Source: Phaseolus vulgaris
Lineage: Eukaryota; Streptophyta; Magnoliopsida; Fabales; Fabaceae
Direction: 5' to 3'
Assembly: GCF_000499845.2 (NCBI RefSeq)
Contig: NC_023755.2
Location: 29,148,217 to 29,212,216 of the forward strand
Length of the DNA stretch: 64,000 nt
The notes under the pieces were generated by a model, which ran no database searches, was not told the origin of the DNA, and saw only the letters and a list, made by a program, of their open reading frames with translations. Shown piece after piece: positions 24,026-37,138 of the stretch; within the stretch, counting starts at the first letter, position 1, and every line of letters starts with the position of its first letter. Made by a program: the position numbers and the translations under genes.

Positions 24026-24954
24026 GTTCTGTGATAAATTCGAGTTATAAATTAATAAAAAATAAAATAAAATATATATTTTCTATTTAAAAAACTCAAT
24101 GGTTTTATGATGATTTTGGATTATAATATTAGTAAAAATCCTATAGAAAATTCCTAAAAGTTTGAGCTTTTTATAGAATGAGATTAAAGTTTAAAAGGGA
24201 AAACTTTTTAAAATTATTTTGATGATATTTAATTTTTAGTTGACTAGTAAAACAATTTAACTTATAAAAACTATAAATATGAGAATATAAGGATTCTAAT
24301 ATAAAAAAATTCTAAAGATACTAAAAGTGCGTAATTTGAAAATTGATTTTAAAAAATTGTTGAGAGACTAATATAATCTAAAAGGAAGTGTAAGTTTGTA
24401 ACCCAGACAAATTTAAATGGAATATAAATGTGTGATTATGTATATAAAGTAGAGTTAATTGTGTGTGTATATCAAATTCTAAAAGTTCTTTTAGAATCAA
24501 TGAGTAAAATAAATTTAATAAATAAGCCTTTTAAAATATTTTTAATAAAAAATATAGAACTCTTCATGTTACCATTATTTATTCATTAAATAATACAAAT
24601 AAAGTAAATAAATGTGAGTTTTATTTTTTTAATTGAATGGAATTATATTAAAGTTGACTTGAAAAGATTAAAATAGAAAGATTAAAACTACAATGGGCAA
24701 CAATAAAATAGAAAATTATGTTTCCATGAAAAAAGTATTCATTACACATATGAAAAAAAGTACTTAAATTTATATCTTACATAAATAATAAACTAAAAAG
24801 ATCACATATATACTCTAATACATTAAAATAACAATTAGAAATCTTAGATAATAAAACTCACAATAAAACATAAAAATAATTGTTTCAAATAAATATTTAT
24901 GCCTACAATATCACAAGTGGGTTTTGTCTGGATGATATTGGGAATGGAAAAGAA
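24026..24954. other. AT-rich interval, no gene recognised
   Basis: A/T-rich DNA between Tat-A and the first recognisable LINE codons. Nothing coding can be supported. Confidence 0.55.
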
Positions 24955-26061
24955 AAAAAAATGGTAAATGCGGTTCTTTGGATGATTGTTGCGGAGGGTT
25001 TAGTAGGAGTAGTAGGACAGGTGGAGGAGAAGCGCTTGTTAGACACTATTGAGATTGGTAATAGAAGAAGAAAAAGGTGAGTATGTTGCAATATGCGAAC
25101 GATACATTATTTTTCAGTAAAATGAACATGGAAATTGTGATGGCAGTTAAGGCTACTTTGATGTGTTTTGAGCTTGCTTCTGGGCTTAAAGGGAATTACT
25201 TTAAGAGTAGAGTAGGTGGGGAGGTTATTAACTCTGATAAGCTTTTGAGGTATGCCTCAGCTCTAAATTGTGTTATTATGAAAGCCCATTTTACTTATTT
25301 GGGTATGAAAGTAGGTGGAAACCATAAGAGATTGGGCTTCTCGGATGTGGTGCTTGAAAAGATTGAGGAAGTGGAAAGGGAAATTTTTGTCAATGGCAGG
25401 GAGAGTTTGTCTGATTAAATTTTTCCTTAATTCAATCCCCTTATTTCATATCTCTTGTTTTTATATGTCCATGTCGATTTTGAAGGAACTGGAAAAATAA
25501 TGAAAACTTTCTTGTGGGAATGGGGATCGGAGGGGCGGAAAATAGCTTGGGTGTCTTGGGATAGAATTTGTTCGTCTAGAGAGGAAGGTGAACTTGGGGT
25601 AAGAGATATAAGATCATTTAATATTGCCTTACCAAGTAAATGGATCTGACGTCTCAAAACAGATGTAAGTGGTGTTTGGAAAGAAATTTTGGAATCTAAG
25701 TATAGAGGTTGAAGGGGGTTAAAAGTACGACCACAAATAATAAGGAATCTCTCTAGTGGAGAGATCTAAAAAGTGTGTGGAGTTCAGAAGTGTGCGAGTG
25801 TGATTTTGAAGACAAAGTTGAGTGGGTGATTGGGGATGGGAAGGAAATCAGGTTTTAGGAAGGAAAGTGGGTAGATAATGAAACTTTAATGTATAAATAC
25901 CCAAGACTATATTTGATCGCAATAGATCGTGGTTGTTCTCTAGTACATGTTGGAAGATGGAACAATGGTAGGTGGGAGTGGAAGCTAGGGTGGAGGAGAA
26001 ATTTGTTTGTGAGGGAAGAAGAGAATTTTGTTGTTCAGCTGTTGCTCTTGTTAGATAATAA
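24955..26061 (+). pseudogene. LINE-2 ORF2 fragment, left of the CACTA insertion
   Basis: Reads from the late RT palm into the thumb and linker of an L1-type ORF2: WMIVAEGL near 24980, then LQYANDTLFF near 25085, where the catalytic FADD/YADD motif reads AND. The following regions (YLGMKVGGNHKR, WEWGSEGRKIAWVSWDRIC) match the order in the LINE at 5440-9783. Stops and frameshifts occur at 25078-25080, 25416-25418, 25498-25500 and 25647-25649. The match stops near 26050 in DNNTNAE, exactly where the CACTA-like end begins; the protein resumes at about 33528. Confidence 0.87.
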
Positions 26062-26079
26062 CACTAATGCAGAAATGTA

Positions 26080-26410
26080 AAACAAATGCGGCTATTTTAC
26101 ATTTACAAATGCGGTCATAGAACCGCATTTTATCAGCACGCATTCGTAAATCGGGCATATACAAATGCGGTCATAAAACTGCATTTATAAATTAGATTTA
26201 CAAATGCGGTTACTTAAAATAACCGCATTTGTATATTATTCGGAATGAGGGATGAGGGTTAGGGGTTTAGGATTTACGAATGCGGTCTTGGTAAAAACCG
26301 CATTCATAAATCACATTTACAAATGCGGTCTTGGTAAATGACCGCATTTGTAAATAGGGAATTCACATTTACAAATGCGGTCTTGGTAAATGACCGCATT
26401 TGTAAATAGT
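26080..26410. repeat. CACTA subterminal repeat array
   Basis: About seven direct copies of ACAAATGCGG and six inverted copies of CCGCATTTGT (allowing single changes) lie within 330 bp. The last two units are identical palindromes with 15-bp arms: 26316-26330/26340-26354 and 26368-26382/26392-26406, each with loop TTGGTAAAT. In En/Spm, TNPA binds subterminal arrays of this kind; binding here is inference. Confidence 0.92.
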
Positions 26411-26568
26411 GTTTTTTTTTAAAGTGCAGTTTGTATTGTGCATAAACCATATAATTTAATAACCTGCATAATGATCAAACCCAGCCAGACAAATACAGAA
26501 ATATAGTAATCAATTGAAATCATCAAAATGTACATTTACAAGTAATCAAATTACATATAATAAAACCA

Positions 26569-29362
26569 CTATTGTTTACCTATGCTAGAGTTATAAAAAT
26601 TTATGAAATATGTGGACCAAAAATCTCTAACATATGAAATGCCTTCCTCATTCATTGGTGTTTCTTCTGTGAATAACTGCATTGCAAAATTGACATAAAT
26701 TAGTTTTTAGATATATATATGTTCAAGAATTATAAAAATGATTTAACATATATAGTACCTCTTTCCAACCAGTTTTATCACCTAGTCTTATAATGGTAAT
26801 CATCCATTGCATAATGTAATAGCCACACTCATAGCTTCCTGGTTGTTTATTACACTATAATTCAATAAAAAGTAATATGTTAGTATATTGATAAACAATG
26901 ATAATAGAGAAAGAAAAAAATTACAAACCTTTATTCTTATCCAGTTCAAATTATTTGAAATTGATCGACCTTTTAGGATGTTATATCCACGCCATGAACT
27001 GGTTAATACAAAAAACCTCGTAAGTAAATGGTTAATTAGTAACATATACAAAGTTCAGTTTATAATGTACTTACGTATCAATGATATCCTTAAAGTTTGT
27101 GGGAATCTTCTTGTGTAGGGAACAAAACCACAGAGCAGTCTTATCAACCATTAATAAGACAAGTAACTGCCAATGATGCCTATATTATCAATGAAAAAAG
27201 TTAGTAAATATTTAAAACATTAAATAATAATAATTGATGACATAATTAAACTTACTCATTAATATAAGGGCATAAATAAATTTGTTTTCCCTCTTTTTCC
27301 AGGGTGTTAGTGATGTATGCTTGAGTCTCAGTTGAGTTTGGTCCAACGGGATTAGTATATGCAGGATCTAAGAATCCATACATATTTTCCTTCTCCTCAG
27401 TGATACAGACTCTATGCAAAAACCTACAAGTTTTTAGTTAAAGCATAATCAATAATAATTTAACATAAAGTAAATTGAATAATAGGTAAAGATACTTACA
27501 TCATAAAAAATTGAATTATACTTATATTGAGCTCCTGTTTCCCAGATATAAATTCTGATAAATCTGTGTTGTAAATCATTAGTGGCAGTTCAGTGTTTAT
27601 TTGAAAAAATGTATTATCCCACGAAACTGGAAAAGGTTCATTGCCAATCTGACTAGCAATGAGACGTAGGGAAGCTATAGGATCGTCAACTGGAACCTCA
27701 CGCTTCTTTTCCGGACTTGGTGGCTGAAAAGGTTTCTACAAGATAAACAACATTTGTATTAAATTATATGTAATATATAAATATAAATAAAAAATAATAT
27801 AATGAAATGAAATTATTACATGAGGTTCGGGCATAGATCGAATGAGCATCAGGAACACGAGCATCAGAAAATCGTACTTTTTCAACTGTTACCTTCGCCA
27901 CATCAGGGGAGAGAGGAACGTTGTGTAAGGTGGTGGCGTTTTTATAGACTTTTCCAAGTGCCACCACCCGAGGAAGTTTGCCGCCCACTACCAGTAGCTC
28001 ACAATCCTCCGTCTGCCCATTGATATCATCCCCTGTTGGAGGAGCCGCACAACTCCCCTTTGTGCTCTTGGGAGTGGGACTAACAAGGGGTTCAATCGGC
28101 TCAGCACAAACTTGTTGCGATAGAAACTCTTGTCGCATTCGATCATTCTCCTTTCTCATCTCTAGCCGCATCAAATCAGTCTTCTTTCTCATCTCCTCCA
28201 TTAATTCTTCACGTATCTTAGTCTTCATTTGAGTTTCGTTCTCTTTGGAGGAGGAGGATGACTATCGTTCTGAAACTCCAAAATATAGTTTAATTTCGAC
28301 CCCTTGTCCAGCTGCACGAACACGACTAGAGTGCTCAGGTCGTCCAATTGCTTCAACCAGGATATCGTGACGACCTTCAGCAACAAATTTACCGTCGGAT
28401 TCCAAGGAATCCTGCAAGAGTACACAAATCATATTTTCAATCATTAATATAATTAATGCTTTAAAATAAATGAAAATAACAAAAATAACTTACAATTTTT
28501 TCGATGATAACCCCGGATTGCTCAGAACTTGGTGCACTCGACTTTTTAATTCGGACCCTCTTCCATTTTACATGACGAAAAGGTGGTGATGGAGGAGAAG
28601 TGACCCCTGTTTCCACATTCCCAAACAACGTCCCCTGTTGAGATTTCTCCTTTTCCACCATCAGTGTTTGCTCAAGTTTTCGATACCCCGAACGAGACAT
28701 AACGTGCGGGGTAAGATTCTTCAAAGCTATCTCTTGAACTTTCTTCCGACGATCCTGTCATAATTGAAATAAACAAATTGAAGTAAATAAGATAAGCTTA
28801 TTAATGTTATATAAACAAAAAAGTTACTTCACTTACCATCCAAGCCTCATTTTCACGGCTTTCTATAAAAAGACGCCATGTCTCTTCATCAATATGTTTG
28901 TACTTTAAACATGGATTTTTGTCTTTAAGGTCGCCAAAAATGTATCTCGAAGTCAGTCTTGACTTAAAGGTACGAAATTTGAGTCCGATATTGGATATAA
29001 TCTTTGATCGAAGCGGTTTCACATCAGGAATTTCAAAGTTTGCCTGCAAAATAACATCAGCAAATTAAAATTAATCAATGAATATTAAAAAGCATTATAT
29101 CAAAATGTAAAGCTTACCAGAACATCCTCCCAGATCATGTTACGGTTGACCTCTGACACCTCATCCCATGAATTAATCAGAATGGAAAGCCTTTCACGAG
29201 AAAAAACTCCAAGATAGCTCATAAACTCATCTGCCTTAGGACCAAAAGCCACTCCACTGTCTTCTCACCAGCAGCACGTCTCAATGCGAGACGCTTCAAT
29301 CTAGTAGGTCCTCTGCTGCCTCTTCCGGATCGAGGTTTGAGTGGGGTCTGATCGTCATCCAT
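26569..29362 (-). pseudogene. CACTA second gene: Transposase_24 plus Ulp1-like protease
   Basis: A multi-exon minus-strand gene from ATG 29362 to TAG 26569. The first exon (basic SGRGSRGP start, then an NSWDEVSEVNRNMIWEDVL region) and the next (29045-28835, ending WRLFIESRENEAWM) match the Transposase_24 (TNPA-type, En/Spm) family. The central exons (~28770-27750) hold a charged MRKKTDLMRLEMRKENDRMRQ coiled coil and a Pro-rich linker. The last exons encode a C48/Ulp1-like cysteine protease: HHWQLLVLLMVDK (His, ~27165), WRGYNILKGRS, and QPGSYECGYYIMQWM with the candidate Cys near 26830. At least one 1-nt shift, near 29255, breaks the first exon. Exon borders show GT..AG, but I did not settle each one. 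Ulp1-like domains are known passengers or partners in plant CACTA and MULE elements. Confidence 0.78.
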
Positions 29363-29489
29363 GTCTCTGTTAAAAAAATTAGGTAACAATTACATTAGTT
29401 AATCTGCATCGAATTAAAATCTTATCAAAATAATACATAAAAATGTAAATAAAAAATGCTTATTTACAGGTTGCATGGGGGTTGAAAGT

Positions 29490-32400
29490 TCATATGTAAA
29501 TTCCTTCACTGTGGTCTTTACGGGTTGCATGTACATCATCAACTACATCGTCATCTTTATTAATTATCTTTGGTGTGAATGAACAGGGGTCACCATTTTC
29601 AATATCATCTATGGTCTCCCCTTGTTTTTTTCCGTGTAAAACGACATACCAATGTTCTGACGTAGGATCTTTCATGTAGAAAACTTGAGATGCTTGTTGA
29701 ACCATTATAAATGGCTCATCTCGATACCCTATCTTTCGAAAGTCCACTAGTGTGAATCCTAAATCATCAATTTTAACCCCACTTTTATTGTCAACCCATT
29801 TACACTTGAAAACTGGAACGGAAAACTTAGTGTAGTCAATCTCCCATATCTCTTCTATAAACCCATAGTATGCCATTGATCCAAGTACTGGATTTGTATC
29901 TTTCGAAGTCGAAAACTGCATTGACTCGGCTTCAAGAGTAACACCAGAATTTTGAACTGTACTATTTTCATCCATGGACTTCGTGTAAAATATACTATTA
30001 TTCACTTCGTACGCTGTACATGAGATGACATCAAACTTCAATCCAGCAGCCAACCAGGTCAAGGTCTCTGATGCCGTTGAATCCTTGAACACCTCGTCTT
30101 TAAACCAAGGCATGAAAGTTCTATTATGTTCCATCAAGACCCATTTCTCTGCTTGTCTTGGGTTATTTGCCTTCACAATGGCTTTATGAGCTTCTATTTA
30201 AGGTACAACTTCATCTGTGTTATTCAATATGTACAAATGTGCTTGCAAGACTTCTGATCGAGATTTGCTTACAATATTCACACCACGTAAACATTTACTT
30301 GTAGAACGCCTGTGGTGCCATGAATTAGCTGGAACACCTATTGGATTTGCTTTTGTCATGTACTCCGAACAAAATTCAATACTTTCTTCAGCTATGTACC
30401 TTTCAATCATTGAAGCCTCTGGGCGATAATGATTTTTCACATAACCTTTCAAAATTTTCATATACCGCTCAACAAGATACATCCATCTTAAGTACACTGG
30501 TCCACACAATCTAACCTCTTACCAGATGCACAACTAGATGAACCATGATGTCAAAAAAAGACGGAGGAAAAAACATCTCCAATTCACACAAGATAACAAC
30601 AATTTCATTTTGAAGTTCATCTAGTTTTGAGGGATCAATGACTTTACAACAAATGGAAGAGAAGAATGAGCACAAACGGGTTATGGTATGTCTAACATTT
30701 TTTGGTAAGATCCCACGGATAGCTACCGGCAACAACTGTTGCATCAAGATGTGACAATCATGAGACTTCAACCCAATTAACTTCAAATCTTGCATTGACA
30801 CTAGGCTCTTCACATTTGAGAAATGTCCTTGTGGCACTTTCACACCTTTTAGACATTGACAAAAACTAATTTTTTCATCTTTTGACATTGTGTAACAAGC
30901 TGGGGGCAAATATGTACGCTTACCCATTTCTATGGGTGCCAACTCGTCGCGTATGTTCATCTCAATCAAATCTAAACGAGCATTTAGACCATCCTTCGTC
31001 TTCTCGTTAATGTTAAGAAGTGTACCAATTAAGCTATCACACACATTCTTCTCAACATGCATTACATCTATACAATGTCTGACTTCTAACCTCGACCAGT
31101 ACGGAAGATCAAAGAAGATTGATTTCTTCTTCCAAATATTTGTCACAGATGACTTTTTTTTAACTTACCGAAGGTGTGGTCTATGTTATTTACCTTTTCG
31201 TAAACCTCAACACCGGTTAATGGAGTTGGTGGACCACTACCCTCTTGGTGTCCATTAAAGGCTTTTTTCAACCTTCGGTAAGAATGATGACTTCTAAGAA
31301 ACCTCTGATGCCGAAGATATATGATTTTCCTTCCATGTTTCAATTGTTGAGAAGCAGTGTCTTCTTCGCATATTGGACATCCTTTGTGACCCTTAACACT
31401 ATAACCTGATAAGTTACCATATGCCGGAAAGTCATTGATGGTGCAAAATAACATGGCATGAAGCTTGAAAGTTTCATTAGCAAATCCGTCAAATACTTCA
31501 ACACCCTGGTCCCACATTAACTTCAAATCTTTATTTAGGGGACTTAGATAAACATCAATATCATTCCCTGGTTGTTTCGGACCGGATATCATCATAGACA
31601 ACATCATGTATTTTCGCTTCATGCACAATCCAGGAGGTAAGTTGTAAATAACTAGTAATACAGGCCATGAATTGTGATTTGTACTCATATTACCAAACGG
31701 ATTCATTCCGTTTGTAGCTAAACCAAGTCGGATATTTCTTGATTCTTTACCAAACTTTGGAAAGTCATCATCAAATTTCTTCCATTGAATAGAATCAGCT
31801 GGATGTCGGTACATGCCATCGCATTTCCTCTCATCTGCATGCCATCTAAGATTCTTAGCATCGTCTGGGTTTGCAAACAAACGCTTCATCCTTGGAATGA
31901 TGGGAAGATACCACATAACCTTCATTGGGGGTCCATGCTTTTCCATTTCATCAATAGAATCATCATCTTTTTGTTTCAACTTATAACGTGATAACCCACA
32001 CCTCGGACAACTTTTCAACAATTCAAAATCTTTCCGGTATAATATACAATCATTAGGACATGCATGTATCTTTTTGTACTCCATACCCATTGGACAAAGA
32101 ATCTTTTTGGCCTCGTAATTACGATTAGGTAGACTATTTCCCTCTGGAAGCATATCCTTCAACAGCTGGAGCAATTCTGTGAAGCTTTTATCAGTCCATC
32201 CGTTTATTGCCTTCAAATTCATCAATCTTAACACCGCCGACAACCGTGTGAAGTTAGTTGATCCATGATACAAAGGAGTCTCTGCATCTTTTGACATACT
32301 TCCATATCCATGCGCTTTTGCAAAACACTCAGCTCCCACATCACGAATCATGTCCTCCAATTGATCATCATCTCCATCATCGTGTACTGCTTCATCCATG

Positions 32401-32687
32401 GTAGAACCCACATATTCTTCAGTTACGGAAACACGTGGTAAATTTAATAATTCACCATGCCATGTCCAAGTTGTTTAAGATCGAAGAAACCCATCACATA
32501 GCAGGTGTTCCCTCATGATATTCACATCCAGTATCCTTCCATTCAAACAGTTAACGCACGGACACCTGATCTTTGCTCCATCATGACCACTAATAATCGC
32601 GTTACGCTGCGCAAATTGTATAAATTCATCTACTCCCCTTTCGTACTCATCACTTATACGAACAACATTAATCCAACCTCGATCCAT
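29490..32687 (-). pseudogene. CACTA TNP2-like transposase, broken
   Basis: On the minus strand, in order: Transpos_assoc domain (32687-32475, MDRGWINV..CPCVNCLNG); a CPNDCILYRKDF..CPRCGLSRYK zinc-binding region; Transposase_21/TNP2 catalytic region (to ~31160); DUF4218 (~31140-30200, DVMHVEKNVCDSL, GPVYLRWMY, RPEASMIERYIAEE); DUF4216 (~29880-29560, FKCKWVD). This is the full TNP2 architecture. Breaks: TAA at 32475 and TAA at 30198, each where the family has Tyr (one-base changes); a frameshift at an A-run near 31155; and lost bases near 30511 (HLVR/GPVYL junction). The known role is binding and cutting the CACTA ends with TNPA. This copy is non-functional as read. Confidence 0.92.
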
Positions 32688-33527
32688 TATATATTCTGAA
32701 ATAGTTAGGATTTTCTAATAATTAGTATTCTATCTCACACATTTGCCGAGGGTCGAACACCCCCGGACTCAATCCAAACACGATAATTCTATTCTAAAAG
32801 TAACAATAACTAACATAACATAAAACTTTTATTAAAATGTAATTAACAACTAACTAAATATATAATATAAATTTAAGAAAATACAAATTATATAATACAC
32901 ATTTATATATAATAATATATAAATTAGTTGTTTCCGTAACTAATTTATTAAATTATAATAAACAAACATTCAAAATACACACAAATATATAAATTATTAG
33001 TTATTAGTTATAAATTCCAAGTTGTATTAGTTATTAATTAAATATATATTATAATACAGAAAAATATAAATTTAAAATATTAAATATAAATTCAAAATAT
33101 TAAATAAATATTAAATACAACACCAACCTTTCCGTCGTGAACAAGCTTGATGGTGATCGGAGTGGCAGAGGCACAAGACAAAGGCGAAGGCGGCGGCGGA
33201 AGCTGTGGCGGTGGCGGAGCAGGAAAACACCAGCGAACACCAATGGAACAGTAACCTAAATGCCACAAACGAAGTTAGGAAACGAAAATGCCAATGCCAA
33301 CAAAGTGAATAATGAATGATGCGAAAACGAAAACGAATGAATGAAACTAAAACTTACAAAATGCAGAGAGAAGAAACTGAAACTGAGCGCAAGAACGTTG
33401 AAATGAAGAGCGGAAAAGAGAAAAGTGAAAGTCTGAAACTAGTGGCGCGCTTCAAATTTTTAGGGTAAAATTGATTTACAAATGCGGTTGTAGAGTAAAA
33501 CTGATTTTTACAAATTGATTTTTAGAA
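32688..33527 (-). other. CACTA 5' leader and right subterminal remnant
   Basis: Upstream of TNP2: AT-rich DNA, then a GC-richer purine/GGCGG block (33150-33240), then a single ACAAATGCGG unit at 33475-33488 just before the LINE-2 codons resume. Compared with the other end, most of the subterminal array is missing. Confidence 0.65.
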
Positions 33528-34462
33528 TTTCTGGAAGGTAAAGGTTCTCTCATCTGTACAAACTACAGTCTGGAGGGTGCTGAATAATAGCATAGCAACA
33601 AAGGATAATCTACTTAGACAAGGAGTGTTCCTGGTAAGTAGCTTGTGTGGGTTGTGTGGAGAGGAAGAGGAGATTGTTTGCCATTTATTCTTTAAGTGTA
33701 AGGTTGCGTGAATAATCTGGGGTTTGTGTTTGTCTTGGTTGGGATGCCTGTTTGTAAACCACTTTGATGTTAAGATACACTTCATGATGTTTGGCCCTAC
33801 AAATGGTAAAGGATCAATATCCAGAATTTTAGGAGGAGTGTGGATTGCATTTGTAGGTGAAATTTGGAAACATCGAAATAGGTGTGTCTTTAAAAATGGG
33901 AGAGTAGACCATATAGAGGTGTTTGCGGTGGCAAAAAGAAAAGTTTAGGCTTGGATTACTAGTAAAGAAAAAGATGCAAAGTTCACTTTTCTAACTAGTG
34001 TTTGGAACCCATGGTATGTATGGAATCTGTTAAATACTTTTTCTTCCTTTACTTTGGTATGTATTGCTAAATCCTTATTTTAGGAAGGAAGAAGTTTTCT
34101 GTTTTGCAGATTGGTTGTAAGCAGTCTGATTGAGTAAAGAGATATTTTGCAATAGGAACACCTGCTTTTTACATTAGAATAACGTGATTTTTTGGAAGAG
34201 TAATTGTGTAGTGCAAAGGTTATGTACGTTTTTTTTTAGTTGTTGTGTTCGTGGTATGTTAAAGTTGTGTGTTTTTTGTAAAGGGGTTTAAAAAAATTGT
34301 CCCTTTTGGAGGTATTTTGGAATTTGATGTGATGGTATACTCTGGGAGTTTGGGATAGGCTGGGGAGTGAGGTCCTATATTTTTTTATTCTTTTTTCTAT
34401 ATAAGGATTGAATCACCGTTAAGTGATTCATATCTATTTATTGGTTCTTATTGATAAAAAAA
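33528..34462 (+). pseudogene. LINE-2 ORF2 C-terminus, 3'UTR and poly-A
   Basis: The frame resumes with FWKVKVLSSVQTTVWRVLNN and CGLCG..VCHLFFKC (zf-RVT-like), then GGVWIAFVGEIWKHRNRCVF near 33835. These match the C-terminal order of the first LINE. A TGA stop lies at 33709-33711 and a TAG at 33946-33948. The 3'UTR ends in TTGAT plus seven A at 34456-34462. It is the continuation of the fragment at 24955-26061. Confidence 0.87.
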
Positions 34463-36653
34463 CTTGATATATTAATCTATGTGAGTTAACTAGTTAAGTC
34501 AATATATCACTTTCAAAAATAAATTACAATACTTAATACACACATACATAATCAAGACAAGGTAGACACTTGCAATAAACAATAATATTCTCTGATAAAT
34601 TAAATACCACTACTCAAGTCTAACTTGAACAACATATCATATAATCACACTTAATTTAATTTTCAATTAAACTATGATAAATTTCTTTTTAATTTTAATT
34701 ATTTATTCATCCATACAATGAAAAAATCAACCTCATGAATAAAACTTCAATATTACAATTTCAACTTTCACAAAAGGATTTCATATCATTTTTTATCCGT
34801 AAAAAAACAACGTCATCAAGACATCAATATCCCATCAATTCATTCTCAAGTATCTAACTGTTTCAAAAGTTTACATCAATTTCAGTTATGAACTTCAATT
34901 AACTTTTTTTACTCCGCAAAAATTTATGCTCTTCAAGTCAAATACCCAAAAGATCGAAAAGAGTTAGAGAAGTACTATTCTTTTAAAAAAACCTGATTTG
35001 AAAACCAAATATGTTACTAAAACCTAGATTAATCAATATTAATCTTTCTGAATTAAATTGCACATGTAAGAACAAATCTCAACCTATACATGGAAAACAA
35101 AATCAAAGATGTTAGATCTAAGAAAAAAGAAAAAAAGTCCTTTCATGAAAAATTTAATTGATTAATTTTAACCTAAGTTTGGTTGTATTGAAAACCGTTA
35201 GAATCAAATTTAGAAAATGATAAGTGGGTTTCCCATAAATTTAGAAAGTTAGAGAAAATAATTTTTTTTAAGAAATAACAAAATATTTAAATTTCTATTG
35301 GTAACATTTTAAAATAATATATGTATCTTTCATTTATTTTAAAATGTTCATAAATTTATAAAATCCTCACGTTAAATACTGTATACAATAAAGCTCCGCA
35401 ATGGAAGTTATCTAATAAATTCAAATTAAATATTAGCAATAATTAAATTATTGGTTAAAATCAAAACATACATTCATTAATAAGTTTGGTTTGGCAAAGT
35501 TGCATGCCTTGAAAATGAATTAAATTATTCGTTGCATCTCAATTTAGACAATAATTTGTTTGATATAAATATATTTGTATTTCGACCGTGTTTAACTCAT
35601 TTTATACCCACAAATTATTCAATTTAACTTTCAATTTTTAATTTTTTAGTTACAAATAACATTTTAAAAGTAAATAAAAATATTTTTTAATGAACTATAT
35701 TAGTTGATTAAGACTAACAAAAATAAATTTTTCATAAAAATAAATTACTCATCTTATTTGCAATTTTCCCTATATAAACACAATCCATGTATTGAAGTGA
35801 GGGAAGTTGCTCCCACTAACTTTTTACCTTTTTTTAATATTAGATACTCATATTTATAAATTCATTTATATATGTAATTAATTATAAAACAATCATTGCT
35901 CCACAACTATACAAAACTAAAATACTAATTTTTATATTATTGCCTTCACAACGTACAATTTCTAAATTCCATCTCTCAATATGTCTTCATTTTATTTAAT
36001 AATCAATCAAATATTATTAGTTTATTGGGAATAATATATTTCTTTCCGAAAGAAAAATGTTTATTCCTTTGATAACTTTATCTATTTTCATAAAAATATT
36101 TCTATCTTTATTTTATTCACTAATAAACACCATTCTCTCTTCTTTTCCTACATACTCTCCTAAATACTCAATTACTTATAAAATAAAATTATAATAATTA
36201 TGACTTATATGAGAAAGAATGTTCAAAAAATAAACTTATGAAACTTAATTCCCTTAATCTCAAATTATCAATCACTATATCATTAGATAAATAGTTTGGA
36301 AAATATATATTTGATTCTCTTTAAACAAGTTTTTCAAAATTAAGATACAATAAATTGTCACTTTAAGATTTCGATTCACTTCAAAAATGTCAAAATAGAA
36401 AATCAAAAGCTATTAATTTTTTTTTCAAAAACATATTTCAATATTTACACAAACACTTTTAATAGGGTATTTCAACATAAAATGGTTATTTTTATTGTAG
36501 AGTTAATAAATTTCTTAAAATATGTATATTTACCAAATGACAGAAAATTTAAATCAACGGGGAGGCATCTAAAATTAATGATGTTTCACGAAAGACCAAT
36601 CTCTAACATCTTGAAAAAAAAAATCTTAAATGATAACGATGATTTAACAAAAT
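34463..36653. other. AT-rich interval, no gene recognised
   Basis: A/T-rich intergenic DNA without a recognisable gene or element end. Confidence 0.55.
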
Positions 36654-36975
36654 TTTATGTTCTAAGAGATTTAAAAGATAAGTTTCAAATGAAATGATAG
36701 TAATGTTAATATTGTTTAGCTTAAAAAGGTTTTAACATAACTATTGAATCAATAATTTTAATAATAATTTATGAATGAAATTATTGAATCAATAAATGTT
36801 AAATAGAAAAAAAATTTATGTTCTAAGAGATTTAAAAGATAAGTTTCAAATGAAATGATAGTAATGTTAATATTGTTTAGCTTAAAAAGGTTTTAACATA
36901 ACTATTGAATCAATAATTTTAATAATAATTTATGAATGAAATTATTGAATCAATAAATGTTAAATAGAAAAAGAT
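36654..36975. repeat. 161-bp tandem duplication
   Basis: A 161-bp unit is present twice head to tail (units ~36654-36814 and ~36815-36975). I saw no internal difference apart from the A-run length at the junction. It is non-coding; the lack of divergence points to a recent event. Confidence 0.92.
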
Positions 36976-37138
36976 TTGTGTAAGTCTCTTTTGCATGCGT
37001 CTGCAAGTGTAGTTAAAGGTCTGCATGAGAAATTGTTTTCTTTTGCCTTTGCATTAATATTCTCAACTTCATCTTTATCACTCACCAACTAATTCTAAGG
37101 AAGTTGGAACTTGAAACCAGATTCTTCTGGTTGCATCT

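Larger units (their letters stand above)
26062..33527 (-). mobile_element. CACTA (En/Spm) transposon nested in LINE-2
   Basis: Both CACTA-type genes read on the minus strand, so the element's 5' side is at the right. The left edge has CACTA at 26062-26066, preceded by TAA and followed by subterminal repeats. The right edge has only one subterminal repeat copy (33475-33488) and no TAGTG at the junction. About 50 codons of LINE protein are also missing across the insertion. I infer that the right terminus and adjoining LINE bases were deleted, which leaves the element unable to excise. Confidence 0.85.

Noticed and set aside
33440..33444. TAGTG as the right end of the CACTA element
   Set aside because: A subterminal ACAAATGCGG motif lies outside it at 33475, and no TAA flank matches the left end.
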